From: an uncultured Succinatimonas sp.
GTDB taxonomy: Bacteria > Pseudomonadota > Gammaproteobacteria > Enterobacterales > Succinivibrionaceae
Direction of reading: 5' to 3'
Length of the DNA: 5,835 bases
Assembly (NCBI GenBank): GCA_902465145.1
Contig: CABQMD010000063.1
Span: forward strand, 1-5,835
Shown here: one piece after another, positions 1 through 5,754 of the stretch
Numbering within the stretch: the first letter of the stretch is position 1
Layout: every line of letters begins with the position of its first letter
The notes under the pieces: model-generated
Database searches by the model: none
Told to the model about the DNA's origin: nothing
Seen by the model: the letters and a program-made list of their open reading frames with translations, nothing else
Made by a program: the position numbers and the translations under genes

Positions 1-762
1 TTTGTCGAAACCATGCCCGATCCTTTGCCGTCCATGCTGAATCAGCAGCGCATAGAGGATTGCTCGCGTACGCTCAGAACCTCGCTTATGACCAGTACCG
101 CTCAGATCTTAAAAGATCAGCTTATGCCGTCGGTGGTAAACGTATTGTCGTTTGCGGTAAACCTCGTGATAGTGCCTATTTTTATGCTGTTGATGCTGGC
201 CAACAAAGAAACTCTGCAAAGGCGTATGGTGACCTATGTATTGCCTGCAGACAGTGCTCTTATTCACCGTTTTTGGCCGAAACTTAATGCACAGTTGCAC
301 TCATATGTGAACGGATCATTGATGCATATTGTGATCTCAGGAGTTGCCAATTGTCTGCTTTTCTGGGCTTTCGGGTTGCAGTATACGGTGCTTTTGGGCG
401 TAGCCATGGGCTTTTCGGTGGTGATCCCCTATGTAGGTGCGGTATTGGTAGGAGTGCCGGTATTGCTTTTTGGCGTCATGCAGTACGGCTTTACTTCGGT
501 ATTTGTATGGTTTCTGACGGCATGGCTTATTTTGCAGTTGCTTGACAGCTATGTCTTAACCCCCATGCTGTTTTCAAAGACCATGAACCTTGACGCATTT
601 TCCATACTCTGCGCCATTTTGGTATTCGGAACGCTGTGGGGATTTTGGGGAGTGGTGTTTTCCATTCCTTTGGCACGCTTTATCGATACCGTGATCTCAC
701 AATGGCCGAGAGTAAACGACGATGAAGAACAAAAAGTCGTTGCACAATTGCCGAAACCTTAA
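1..762 (+). CDS. AI-2E family transporter (PerM/YhhT type), 5'-truncated by window edge
   Basis: Inner-membrane protein of the AI-2E/PerM superfamily, whose members are proposed exporters or antiporters of small molecules; the substrate here cannot be told. The reading frame is open from the first base and no start is expected inside the window, because family members are about 350 residues and only 253 are present. Numbering from the first codon, hydrophobic segments lie near residues 45-67, 104-126, 128-160, 163-182 and 200-226. The family's C-terminal signature is clear: a VIPYVGA stretch near 141-147, DSYVLTPMLFSK near 182-193, and a glycine-rich GTLWGFWGVVFSIPLA helix near 210-225. The tail is short and charged and ends at TAA 760-762. 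The gene converges on cnoX and the two share a terminator. Family assignment is secure; transport specificity is unknown, and a claim of autoinducer-2 export would be unsupported. Confidence 0.9.
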   Translation, partial: FVETMPDPLPSMLNQQRIEDCSRTLRTSLMTSTAQILKDQLMPSVVNVLSFAVNLVIVPIFMLLMLANKETLQRRMVTYVLPADSALIHRFWPKLNAQLHSYVNGSLMHIVISGVANCLLFWAFGLQYTVLLGVAMGFSVVIPYVGAVLVGVPVLLFGVMQYGFTSVFVWFLTAWLILQLLDSYVLTPMLFSKTMNLDAFSILCAILVFGTLWGFWGVVFSIPLARFIDTVISQWPRVNDDEEQKVVAQLPKP

Positions 763-764
763 AA

Positions 765-788
765 AAAACCTCGGGATCCCGAGGTTTT
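765..788. terminator. Bidirectional intrinsic terminator between convergent genes
   Basis: A perfect 24-bp palindrome, AAAACCTCGG-GATC-CCGAGGTTTT, lies between the convergent transporter stop (762) and cnoX stop (815). On the minus strand the stem runs into eight consecutive U residues, so it is a canonical terminator for cnoX. On the plus strand the 3' arm supplies four U residues, giving a weaker terminator for the transporter. The symmetry and position between two stop codons leave little doubt. Confidence 0.92.
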
Positions 789-814
789 GGTGTTAGTTAA
801 GGTGAACCTTTGCG

Positions 815-1651
815 TCAGTACATCAAGGCATAGAGTTTGCCGCGGTAGAGCTTTTGCAGCGGATCTCCTGAAAGCGTGCTCAGAATGTCGATAAAAGTTT
901 TCTTGATCTCGGCTTTGTTCAAATCCTGCTTTAGGATCTCATACAACATTTCCAAGGCTTCTTTGTGTTTGCCAGCCTCTGACAAGGCCGCAGCGTAACG
1001 GCAGGTCAGCTCATCATCCTGCGGATTAGCCTCGTGATCTTCTTTTAGCTTGCGTAATTCTGGACTGTCGGCTGCCTGCTCTGCAAGAGTAAGAGCCGAG
1101 ACCAAGTCTTTATATTCCTGCGAATTTTGTTCTTCACGCCCCGGGTTATCCAGAAGTTCGTGAGCTTTTTGGCAGTGTTTTGCCTTGATACACAGTCTGG
1201 CGTAAATAAGTTTTACTTCAAGTTTCTTAGGTTCTGCCTGATAGGCTGCGGCTGATTTTGTAAGAGCCGTCTGCAAATCACCCGAAGCTTCTGCTTCCAA
1301 GGCGGCACGTACCAAAAGCTCGGCTTCGGAAGGCTGGTATTTTTTTACCAGATCGGCAACGCCGCTGGTGACGGCATCACCTTCAAGCGCGTCGACAGGC
1401 TGTCCTTTTGAGAAAACTATCAGAGCAGGTACCGAGCGTAACCCAAGTTGCATGGCTACGGCCTGTCCGACTGCAGAGGTTACGTCCGCTTCTGCCAGAG
1501 AAACATAGGGATTGTTTTCTGCGACCGCGGCTTTAACTGCGGCGGTTGCCTGCTGGCATTCAGGCGCGTCTGCAAAAAAATAAACGAAGACAGCTTTATT
1601 CTGTGATCCTTTGAGGATCAGCTCTTGTACGTTTTGTTCGGTGAGCAGCAT
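815..1651 (-). CDS. cnoX: Co-chaperedoxin CnoX (YbbN): thioredoxin-like domain plus TPR-like C-terminal domain
   Basis: Cytoplasmic holdase/thioredoxin-like protein that, in E. coli, protects substrates from over-oxidation and hands them to GroEL and DnaK. With the ATG at 1651 the product is 278 residues, against about 284 in E. coli. Residues 1-105 form the thioredoxin-like domain, with strand VFVYFFAD (21-28), active-site loop APEC (29-32) and the cis-proline motif RSVPAL (72-77) followed by FSKGQPVDALEG. Residues ~108-278 are helical repeats ending in YRGKLYALMY, closely matching the end of E. coli YbbN. The start at 1651 is preferred over an upstream in-frame ATG at 1714 because AAGGAAG lies six bases before it and the protein then begins where homologues do. 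The first active-site cysteine is absent (AxxC; E. coli has SQHC), so classic dithiol oxidoreductase activity is not expected. It lies 220 bp downstream of yejM on the same strand. Confidence 0.93.
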   Translation of the reverse strand: MLLTEQNVQELILKGSQNKAVFVYFFADAPECQQATAAVKAAVAENNPYVSLAEADVTSAVGQAVAMQLGLRSVPALIVFSKGQPVDALEGDAVTSGVADLVKKYQPSEAELLVRAALEAEASGDLQTALTKSAAAYQAEPKKLEVKLIYARLCIKAKHCQKAHELLDNPGREEQNSQEYKDLVSALTLAEQAADSPELRKLKEDHEANPQDDELTCRYAAALSEAGKHKEALEMLYEILKQDLNKAEIKKTFIDILSTLSGDPLQKLYRGKLYALMY

Positions 1652-1657
1652 GGCACA

Positions 1658-1664
1658 CTTCCTT
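1658..1664 (-). promoter_or_regulatory. Ribosome binding site deciding the cnoX start
   Basis: On the minus strand AAGGAAG lies six bases upstream of the ATG at 1651. The alternative in-frame ATG at 1714 would add 21 residues rich in arginine and leucine that known YbbN proteins lack, so this site fixes the start at 1651. Confidence 0.75.
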
Positions 1665-1814
1665 CTTAACAAGGCGGCACTCCTAAGGAATTTTCCCCGC
1701 AATGGAAGCCGCAAATTTTTTCAGGCGAATGCCGTGCGGAATTTAACCGGAAGCGAACCGGTGAAGACTTCTGGAGATTTTTCCCTGAAGTTCACAGCAT
1801 TGCCGTTAAGTAAT

Positions 1815-1848
1815 TTTCCCGTCGAAAGATCATCTTCAGGACGGGAAA
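1815..1848 (-). repeat. Inverted repeat/hairpin downstream of yejM
   Basis: TTTCCCGTC (1815-1823) and GACGGGAAA (1840-1848) are perfect 9-bp inverted arms around a 16-base loop, and the loop can pair further (GAAAGAT with ATCTTC). It lies 24 bases past the yejM stop, where a terminator would be expected. Neither strand shows a U tract after the stem, so it is not a standard intrinsic terminator. It may be a 3'-end RNA stability element, a read-through attenuator or a protein-binding site. Confidence 0.5.
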
Positions 1849-1871
1849 GCCGCATTTAGCCGAAAACGGCG

Positions 1872-3590
1872 TCAATGAATGAATCTGTTGAGCTCGCGCG
1901 TTGCTCCTATAAGGTGCTCGAGATCCGGGGTGATGGCTTTGTATTCACCGCCGCTTTCGGTATACGCTTCGCCGTTGCTCTTATATATGGAGACGGATCT
2001 CGGACTTATCAAGATGAGGGAATTTCCATCCTGCGTGGTGAGATAACTGCGCGATCCCGGATTTAAAAGATCTCTGCCCAGAGAATATGAAGCAGGATCA
2101 GATACTATGCCCAAAAGTTCGCGGCCTACGGTAGGAGCAAAGTCAAAATGCGAGGTGAGATCCTGACAGCTGACTCCGCGTTTTAAACCGTCAGGCCAGA
2201 TCACGATAAAAGGAACGTGCTGACGCTGTCTCGGGTACAGTTGAGAGTTGTTACCCAATTGAGGGTTCCCGCAGGCGGAAGTGATCACCACCATGGAGTG
2301 CTGAAGCAGCCCTTTTTCTTCAAGAGTTTTAAGGTAAAGGCTTAATTTTTGATCCAGCGTCCTTAAGATGTTGCGACGTTTTTGAACGGATAGCGCAGTT
2401 TGGGTAAGGGCGTTAAAATTAAGGGTTAAAGCAGTGCGCCTTTCATTGTCCTGGGTATTTTCCAAGGCTTTGACAAATACTTCATCGTCTTTTGGAACTT
2501 CGGTGAAATTCAATGCACGCATTCCCTGAGGAATGGTAAGTTCTTTTGTATTACCTTCTTTTGATTCTATGAGTCGTATGCTGTATTCGTTGCGGAACAT
2601 TTCCTCGCGTACTACCGGGTAAACGTTGCGACTTTTGAAGGCCGGAGCGTATTGCACCGGAATACCGTAACTTGAGGCAAAGAAATTTGATTCACGATCT
2701 TGATACGGCAGATAGTGCTCTTCAAAGCTGTGGTAACTTTTTTTCAAGGACAGCAGTTCGGGGGTGTCTTCTGCATTCAGATCGCTGTAGGACAAGCCGT
2801 TGATAAAAATAGCGATCAGCGATGCGTGCGAGGCGCTGCTTTCGTCTATTTGCAGAGGCTCCAAAGGATAGACGAACCGGGTATCGCTGTTGCGTTTTTC
2901 ATCGTTGACGGCATTGAATCCGTGATTTGAAAGAAACGATCTGGCCGTGAGCGGATAGTGTGCAGGGTAGACATTGCGCATGGCGGTGATCCCGCGGTAT
3001 CCGCTGGCATCGGCCCAGGCACTCAAACCGTGACTTGACACAAATGACACCATGGCTACGGTACAGAAGATCAAGGGGAAATAATTGTGCCTTGTCTTGT
3101 AAAGTTCGCGATTTGAAAGTTTAAAAGCCAGACACTGCAGAGCAATCACCGCAGGGATCGCAATGTACATGAAGTTATAGTTAAGTCCGGTAGTGAAATC
3201 CAAATCCTCTACCATAAGATGCAATACCGGCATGCTTAGATGAACTTTTGCCGCAAGATAGAGTTTGACGTCAAACAGTAAAAGCAAATCGCATAAGCTT
3301 GCAATAATTATGCTCAGGATCCGGTAAAGTCTGAAAGAACCTATGAAAGTAAGCGGGAAAAGCAAAAGCAGATAGACAACGCAGGAGAGGAAACTCATCT
3401 GCCCTATCCACGAGCATAAAAGATAGGTAAAGCTTAAAAAAGATGAATAGTCCGGAGCTGCATAGAAATAGACAAAACCTATGAAACATGACAGCAAAAG
3501 GTTCAAGAACAGAAAATGATGTCCCCAAGCACTGCTGCGTGCTACCTGTTCACGGTAACTAAAGAGCTTGGAAAAGTTCAAAGTGCCCAT
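1872..3590 (-). CDS. yejM: YejM/PbgA/LapC-like inner-membrane protein (DUF3413 plus sulfatase-like domain)
   Basis: Essential-type envelope regulator. In E. coli, YejM senses periplasmic-leaflet LPS and restrains LapB/FtsH-mediated degradation of LpxC, so setting the rate of LPS synthesis. The product is 572 residues against 586 in E. coli. Residues 1-190 carry five likely membrane helices (near 24-44, 60-85, 88-110, 138-158, 170-188), with family features YREQVARSSAWGHH (12-25) and LLLFPLTFI (75-83). A linker with YPLTARSFLSNHG (212-224) leads to a periplasmic sulfatase/alkaline-phosphatase-like domain (~255-572). Its catalytic ligands are degraded: the usual metal Asp is Asn264 (INGLSYS), the nucleophile region lacks the TT of E. 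coli, and the sulfatase TxDHG motif reads TSACG (437-441). It is therefore probably a pseudoenzyme, as proposed for YejM. The ATG at 3590 matches homologues but has no clear Shine-Dalgarno; an in-frame TGA lies upstream. No yejL-like neighbour is seen. Confidence 0.9.
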   Translation of the reverse strand: MGTLNFSKLFSYREQVARSSAWGHHFLFLNLLLSCFIGFVYFYAAPDYSSFLSFTYLLCSWIGQMSFLSCVVYLLLLFPLTFIGSFRLYRILSIIIASLCDLLLLFDVKLYLAAKVHLSMPVLHLMVEDLDFTTGLNYNFMYIAIPAVIALQCLAFKLSNRELYKTRHNYFPLIFCTVAMVSFVSSHGLSAWADASGYRGITAMRNVYPAHYPLTARSFLSNHGFNAVNDEKRNSDTRFVYPLEPLQIDESSASHASLIAIFINGLSYSDLNAEDTPELLSLKKSYHSFEEHYLPYQDRESNFFASSYGIPVQYAPAFKSRNVYPVVREEMFRNEYSIRLIESKEGNTKELTIPQGMRALNFTEVPKDDEVFVKALENTQDNERRTALTLNFNALTQTALSVQKRRNILRTLDQKLSLYLKTLEEKGLLQHSMVVITSACGNPQLGNNSQLYPRQRQHVPFIVIWPDGLKRGVSCQDLTSHFDFAPTVGRELLGIVSDPASYSLGRDLLNPGSRSYLTTQDGNSLILISPRSVSIYKSNGEAYTESGGEYKAITPDLEHLIGATRELNRFIH

Positions 3591-3633
3591 TAAAAATCGG
3601 TGTTTTGAGGTTTTGGATCCTCAAGAATGTCAC
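3559..3633 (-). other. Possible short leader ORF overlapping the yejM start
   Basis: Upstream of yejM an AGGAGG (3641-3636) precedes a short frame beginning GTG at 3633 (or TTG at 3624) and ending at TAG 3561-3559, about 24 codons, overlapping the first 32 bases of yejM in another frame. The spacing from AGGAGG is poor for either start (2 and 11 bases). The same RNA can form a 6-bp hairpin TTGAGG/CCTCAA. This could be translational coupling or simply chance, because yejM itself lacks a close ribosome binding site. Confidence 0.2.
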
Positions 3634-3651
3634 CGCCTCCTGTTGTGGTAG

Positions 3652-3680
3652 GTTAAATTCTCGATGTTCCCGAATGTCAT
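3652..3680 (-). promoter_or_regulatory. Candidate sigma70 promoter for yejM
   Basis: On the minus strand ATGACA (3680-3675), a 17-base spacer and TTTAAC (3657-3652) form a passable -35/-10 pair (5/6 and 4/6 matches). Transcription would begin near 3645 and leave a leader of about 55 nt before the yejM ATG. It was found by eye, so chance matches are possible. Confidence 0.35.
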
Positions 3681-3684
3681 CATG

Positions 3685-3698
3685 TTTTCCCGGGAAAA
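3685..3698. repeat. Perfect 14-bp palindrome TTTTCCCGGGAAAA
   Basis: It lies 15 bases beyond the reductase stop codon and just upstream of the candidate yejM promoter. There is no U tract on the minus strand after the stem, so it is a weak terminator candidate at best. A dimeric DNA-binding protein site upstream of yejM is equally possible. It also shares a CCCG/CGGG pairing with TTCCCG at 3668-3673. Confidence 0.4.
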
Positions 3699-3713
3699 AG
3701 CGGTATCGTTACT

Positions 3714-4388
3714 TTATTTATCAACGCTGTATTTTAGCCATACGGTGTTTCCCATGCGCTCAACTTCGTTAAGTTCAAGCTTCGTAGGCGGATAGTCTGC
3801 AGAATTTATGCCGTCGAACACGGCAGTCATTCCCGCGCGACCGTCAATACCGCCGGCTATCATGATGCTGACTTCGTCGATAAGTCCTGCTTGTAAAAAT
3901 GCTCCGTTAATGTGTCCGCCGCCCACTATGCCCAAGCGTTTGATCCCGAAATTTTCGGCAAGGATCTCAACCGAGCGTTTCAAGTTTATACCGTTCTTAC
4001 CGCATGCAATCCATGAAATGCCGTTTGCAGAAAGATAGTCGTGATATTTTTTAGGACAGAGCTCATCCGTGATCACCAGTAAGTTGCTCTCAGATGCGTC
4101 CTCAGGCCATCTTAAGCCGCCGTGAGTATCTACGGCAATTTCAAAAAAATCTGCCGGATGATCCGTAAAAAAGCTTTCATGTCCGATGGGAGAAGTGTCT
4201 TGAGTTTTGAAAGGTTCAGGCAAAGCATAATGCATCTGCCTGCTTACGCGTCCTTCAAGAACCGCATCAAGGTGCAGCTTGGCCAGTGCCTGATAATAAA
4301 CATCGGATTTTTCAATTGCGGAAGTCATCGCACAGTCTATGCGGCCGTCTACTGATGACATCATGTGACATATGATATGCGGTTTCAT
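3714..4388 (-). CDS. RibD C-terminal domain / dihydrofolate-reductase-like NADPH reductase
   Basis: Stand-alone 224-residue protein with the dihydrofolate-reductase fold shared by the RibD C-terminal (pyrimidine reductase) domain. Visible signatures are the N-terminal HMMSSVDGRID (8-18), in which the SVDGR segment is diagnostic, the EGRVSR segment (45-50), and the dinucleotide/substrate loop GIVGGGHINGAFLQAGLIDE (153-172) with its closing Leu-x-Asp-Glu. There is no deaminase domain, and no rib genes are nearby, so it is better described as a general RibD-like reductase than as a riboflavin enzyme; the true substrate is unknown. The ATG at 4388 gives the N-terminus usual for the family, but there is no clear Shine-Dalgarno and the predicted leader is only about 15 nt. 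An alternative ATG pair at codons 9-10 would cut off the first strand and is unlikely. yejM follows 123 bp downstream on the same strand. Confidence 0.85.
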   Translation of the reverse strand: MKPHIICHMMSSVDGRIDCAMTSAIEKSDVYYQALAKLHLDAVLEGRVSRQMHYALPEPFKTQDTSPIGHESFFTDHPADFFEIAVDTHGGLRWPEDASESNLLVITDELCPKKYHDYLSANGISWIACGKNGINLKRSVEILAENFGIKRLGIVGGGHINGAFLQAGLIDEVSIMIAGGIDGRAGMTAVFDGINSADYPPTKLELNEVERMGNTVWLKYSVDK

Positions 4389-4409
4389 CTGTAAGCTTTG
4401 TTATTTGAA

Positions 4410-4438
4410 ATTGTATTAAAAGGAGGAAATCCTGTCAG
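4410..4438 (-). promoter_or_regulatory. Sigma70-type promoter for the RibD-like reductase
   Basis: On the minus strand CTGACA (4438-4433), exactly 17 bases, then TACAAT (4415-4410) gives 5/6 matches in each box at ideal spacing. The -10 ends 21 bases before the ATG at 4388, so the leader would be about 15 nt. The octamer TGTCAGAT covering the -35 (4433-4440) is repeated at 4449-4456, 16 bases away, which may be a pair of regulator half-sites or a second -35. Confidence 0.6.
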
Positions 4439-4599
4439 ATACATATTTTGTCAGATCAGGCAGTTCAGAACACCATTGCAAAAACAAATAAAAGCAGGAT
4501 GATGACCGAAGATGCTTTTCTATGATTGCTTCTTGATAGTGATGCAATTTCCGCATCTTAACATTTTTGCCGGGGTCTCATTACAATCTGTAAAAGTGC

Positions 4600-4640
4600 T
4601 TTTAAGTTGAATTTAAGTTTGGGCGGTTTTTAACTTAAAA
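4600..4640. repeat. AT-rich inverted repeat TTTTAAGTT / AACTTAAAA
   Basis: Perfect 9-bp arms at 4600-4608 and 4632-4640 enclose 23 bases, with a third partial copy (TTTAAGTT) at 4612-4619. It can form a weak stem-loop and has no GC core, so a binding site for a DNA-binding protein is more plausible than a terminator. Confidence 0.4.
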
Positions 4641-4955
4641 AACTGTCAAGTCTGACTGGTATATAAGAGGATAAATTAAAGAGTTTTCATTCTAAATCTG
4701 GTTTGGATCTGTACGAGTCTCAAAGGATCCTGTTGTTGCCGTCCGGTGGATCATAAGTGCCGAACCGCTAAGTCCCAATGAGCCTGAAAATGTTCAAATA
4801 TGAAGCAGGATTTAGAACGCGGCAGAAAGTGTCATGACAAATTTAAAGTCAGATTTGAGGAAAGGTTCAAAATGACGATGAGTTGGTATATATCGCGGTT
4901 TGGTAGGAAAAATTCTCTGTTTTGTTGCAAAAATGAGATTTTTTTCATAAGCTAT

Positions 4956-4973
4956 CGTTAACATAAGTCAACG
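4956..4973. promoter_or_regulatory. Operator-like imperfect palindrome upstream of the NYN gene
   Basis: CGTTAACATAAGTCAACG matches its reverse complement at 14 of 18 positions. It lies about 100 bp before the NYN start, in the zone where a promoter would be expected, although I could not identify a convincing -35/-10 pair. It may bind a dimeric regulator; sequence alone cannot confirm this. Confidence 0.3.
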
Positions 4974-5000
4974 CAGTTGGCGATTGTTAAACTTTATCAG

Positions 5001-5055
5001 GCCCCTAACATTAGTCCTCCATTTTATCTAGGAAGTGACGAAGTTAGGGGCTTTT
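5001..5055 (+). terminator. Terminator-shaped hairpin in the NYN gene leader
   Basis: GCCCCTAAC (5001-5009) pairs perfectly with GTTAGGGGC (5043-5051) and is followed directly by TTTT (5052-5055). The 33-base loop contains a second pairing, TCCT (5015-5018) with AGGA (5030-5033). By shape it is a Rho-independent terminator with a structured loop. It ends only 19 bases before the NYN start codon, too close for another promoter in between, so any transcript of the gene from upstream must pass through it. It could be an attenuator, a structured 5' leader, or the end of an unrecognised upstream RNA. Confidence 0.6.
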
Positions 5056-5074
5056 AACGTTATGGAAAAGTATT

Positions 5075-5730
5075 ATGGATTTAATAAAAACAGCAATACT
5101 CGTTGATGGCGGTTTTTATCGCAAGTTGTCAAGAAAACTAGGGGCGAAAAGTTACCAAAAGAACGTGCTGAAGAATTACGGAAATATTGCTATAGACATT
5201 TAAAAGGATGCTATTTATACAGGATCTTTTACTATGATTGTCCTTGGACTATCGATAACGTCTTTAATCCAATTACCGGGAAGACTGTCAATTTTAAGAA
5301 AAGCTCTGTTTTCACGTGGTCACAGGAATTTTTTCAGGAGTTAAAACATCAGCGTAAATTTGCTTTACGGATGGGAAGATTGTCAGAAACCCCTCATTTT
5401 GTTCTTGCAGATGGAGTTTTAAAAAAACTGACATCCGGTAAGCTGAAAGTAGATGATCTTACTGAAGAACACGTAAGACTAGATGCAAAGCAAAAAGGCG
5501 TAGATATGCGAATAGGCATAGATATCACGACACTAGCCTTAAAAAAACAGGTCGATCAAATTGTTTTGATAGCGGGAGATAGTGATTTTGTTCCTGCGGC
5601 AAAATTGGCGAGAAGAGAAGGCATCGATTTTATATTAGATCCTTTGCGACAGGAGATTGCGCCAGATCTCTTTGAACATATTGACGGATTACGGTCATGC
5701 TTTAAAACAGAACTACAAACGGATCGTTAA
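5075..5730 (+). pseudogene. NYN domain (PIN-like, LabA/DUF88 type) ribonuclease-family gene, frameshifted
   Basis: NYN proteins have a PIN-like nuclease fold with clustered acidic residues and are predicted metal-dependent RNases. The frame opens at ATG 5075, preceded by GGAA at 5064-5067, and encodes the family start MDLIKTAILVDGGFYRK, but stops at TAA 5201-5203 after 42 codons. The downstream sequence continues the same protein in the -1 frame, from about GEKLPKERAEELRKY at 5142 to TAA 5728-5730. Restoring one base near 5140-5141 (for example CTA-TGG-GGC, or a fifth G in the GGGG run) gives an intact protein of about 218 residues with Asp11 (LVDGG), Asp144 (KGVDM), and Asp169 and Asp171 (IAGDSDF), plus FILDP and the FEHIDGLR tail. 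The only good internal ATG (5371) would give 119 residues lacking Asp11. No programmed slippery heptamer is visible. The lesion may be a recent mutation, a sequencing error or slippage in the G run. Confidence 0.82.
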
Positions 5731-5754
5731 TTAAGACATACTCACATGTTGGTA

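Larger units (their letters stand above)
1652..1871. other. yejM-cnoX intergenic spacer, no gene seen
   Basis: This 220-bp spacer lies between two minus-strand genes. It holds a GCCG-AAAA-CGGC mini-hairpin (1859-1870) directly after the yejM stop, a longer hairpin at 1815-1848, and a tandem AACCGG pair (1744-1749 and 1756-1761). I found no convincing -35/-10 pair for cnoX, so whether cnoX has its own promoter or is read through from yejM is open. Confidence 0.5.
4389..5000. other. Long non-coding stretch between the divergent reductase and NYN gene
   Basis: About 610 bp with frequent stops in all frames. I see no tRNA, no CRISPR repeat and no convincing open frame. Apart from the reductase promoter it contains an inverted repeat at 4600-4640, two GGTATATA boxes (4658-4665 and 4885-4892), T-rich tracts near 4940 and an imperfect palindrome at 4956-4973. 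It is long for a simple divergent promoter region and could hold a decayed gene or a small RNA; nothing here proves either. Confidence 0.5.

Noticed and set aside
1652..1714. N-terminal extension of cnoX to an upstream in-frame ATG at 1714.
   Set aside because: The added 21 residues are basic and not seen in YbbN/CnoX, while AAGGAAG is ideally placed for the ATG at 1651.
1611..1859. Plus-strand 82-codon open frame across the cnoX start and the spacer.
   Set aside because: It is antisense to cnoX at its 5' end, has no ribosome binding site and resembles no family I know.
2700..2930. Plus-strand open frame inside yejM.
   Set aside because: It is a shadow of a well-supported conserved gene on the opposite strand, with no start signal.
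3271..3528. Hydrophobic minus-strand 85-codon frame inside yejM.
   Set aside because: Its hydrophobicity is a by-product of the yejM membrane-helix codons read in another frame.
4418..4430. Perfect-looking AGGAGG ribosome binding site on the plus strand.
   Set aside because: No start codon lies at usable distance; the bases are the spacer of the minus-strand reductase promoter.
4389..5000. tRNA, CRISPR array or insertion-sequence ends in the intergenic gap.
   Set aside because: No T-loop motif with cloverleaf pairing, no regularly spaced repeats, and no matched terminal inverted repeats with target duplications were found by eye.
5062..5106. Short frame starting ATG at 5062, upstream of the NYN start.
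   Set aside because: It has only 14 codons, overlaps the NYN start in another frame and matches nothing; the ATG at 5075 gives the family N-terminus.
5125..5150. Programmed -1 ribosomal frameshift in the NYN gene.
   Set aside because: The direction fits, but no X-XXY-YYZ heptamer is present in the zero frame, and the join sits beside a G run typical of an indel.
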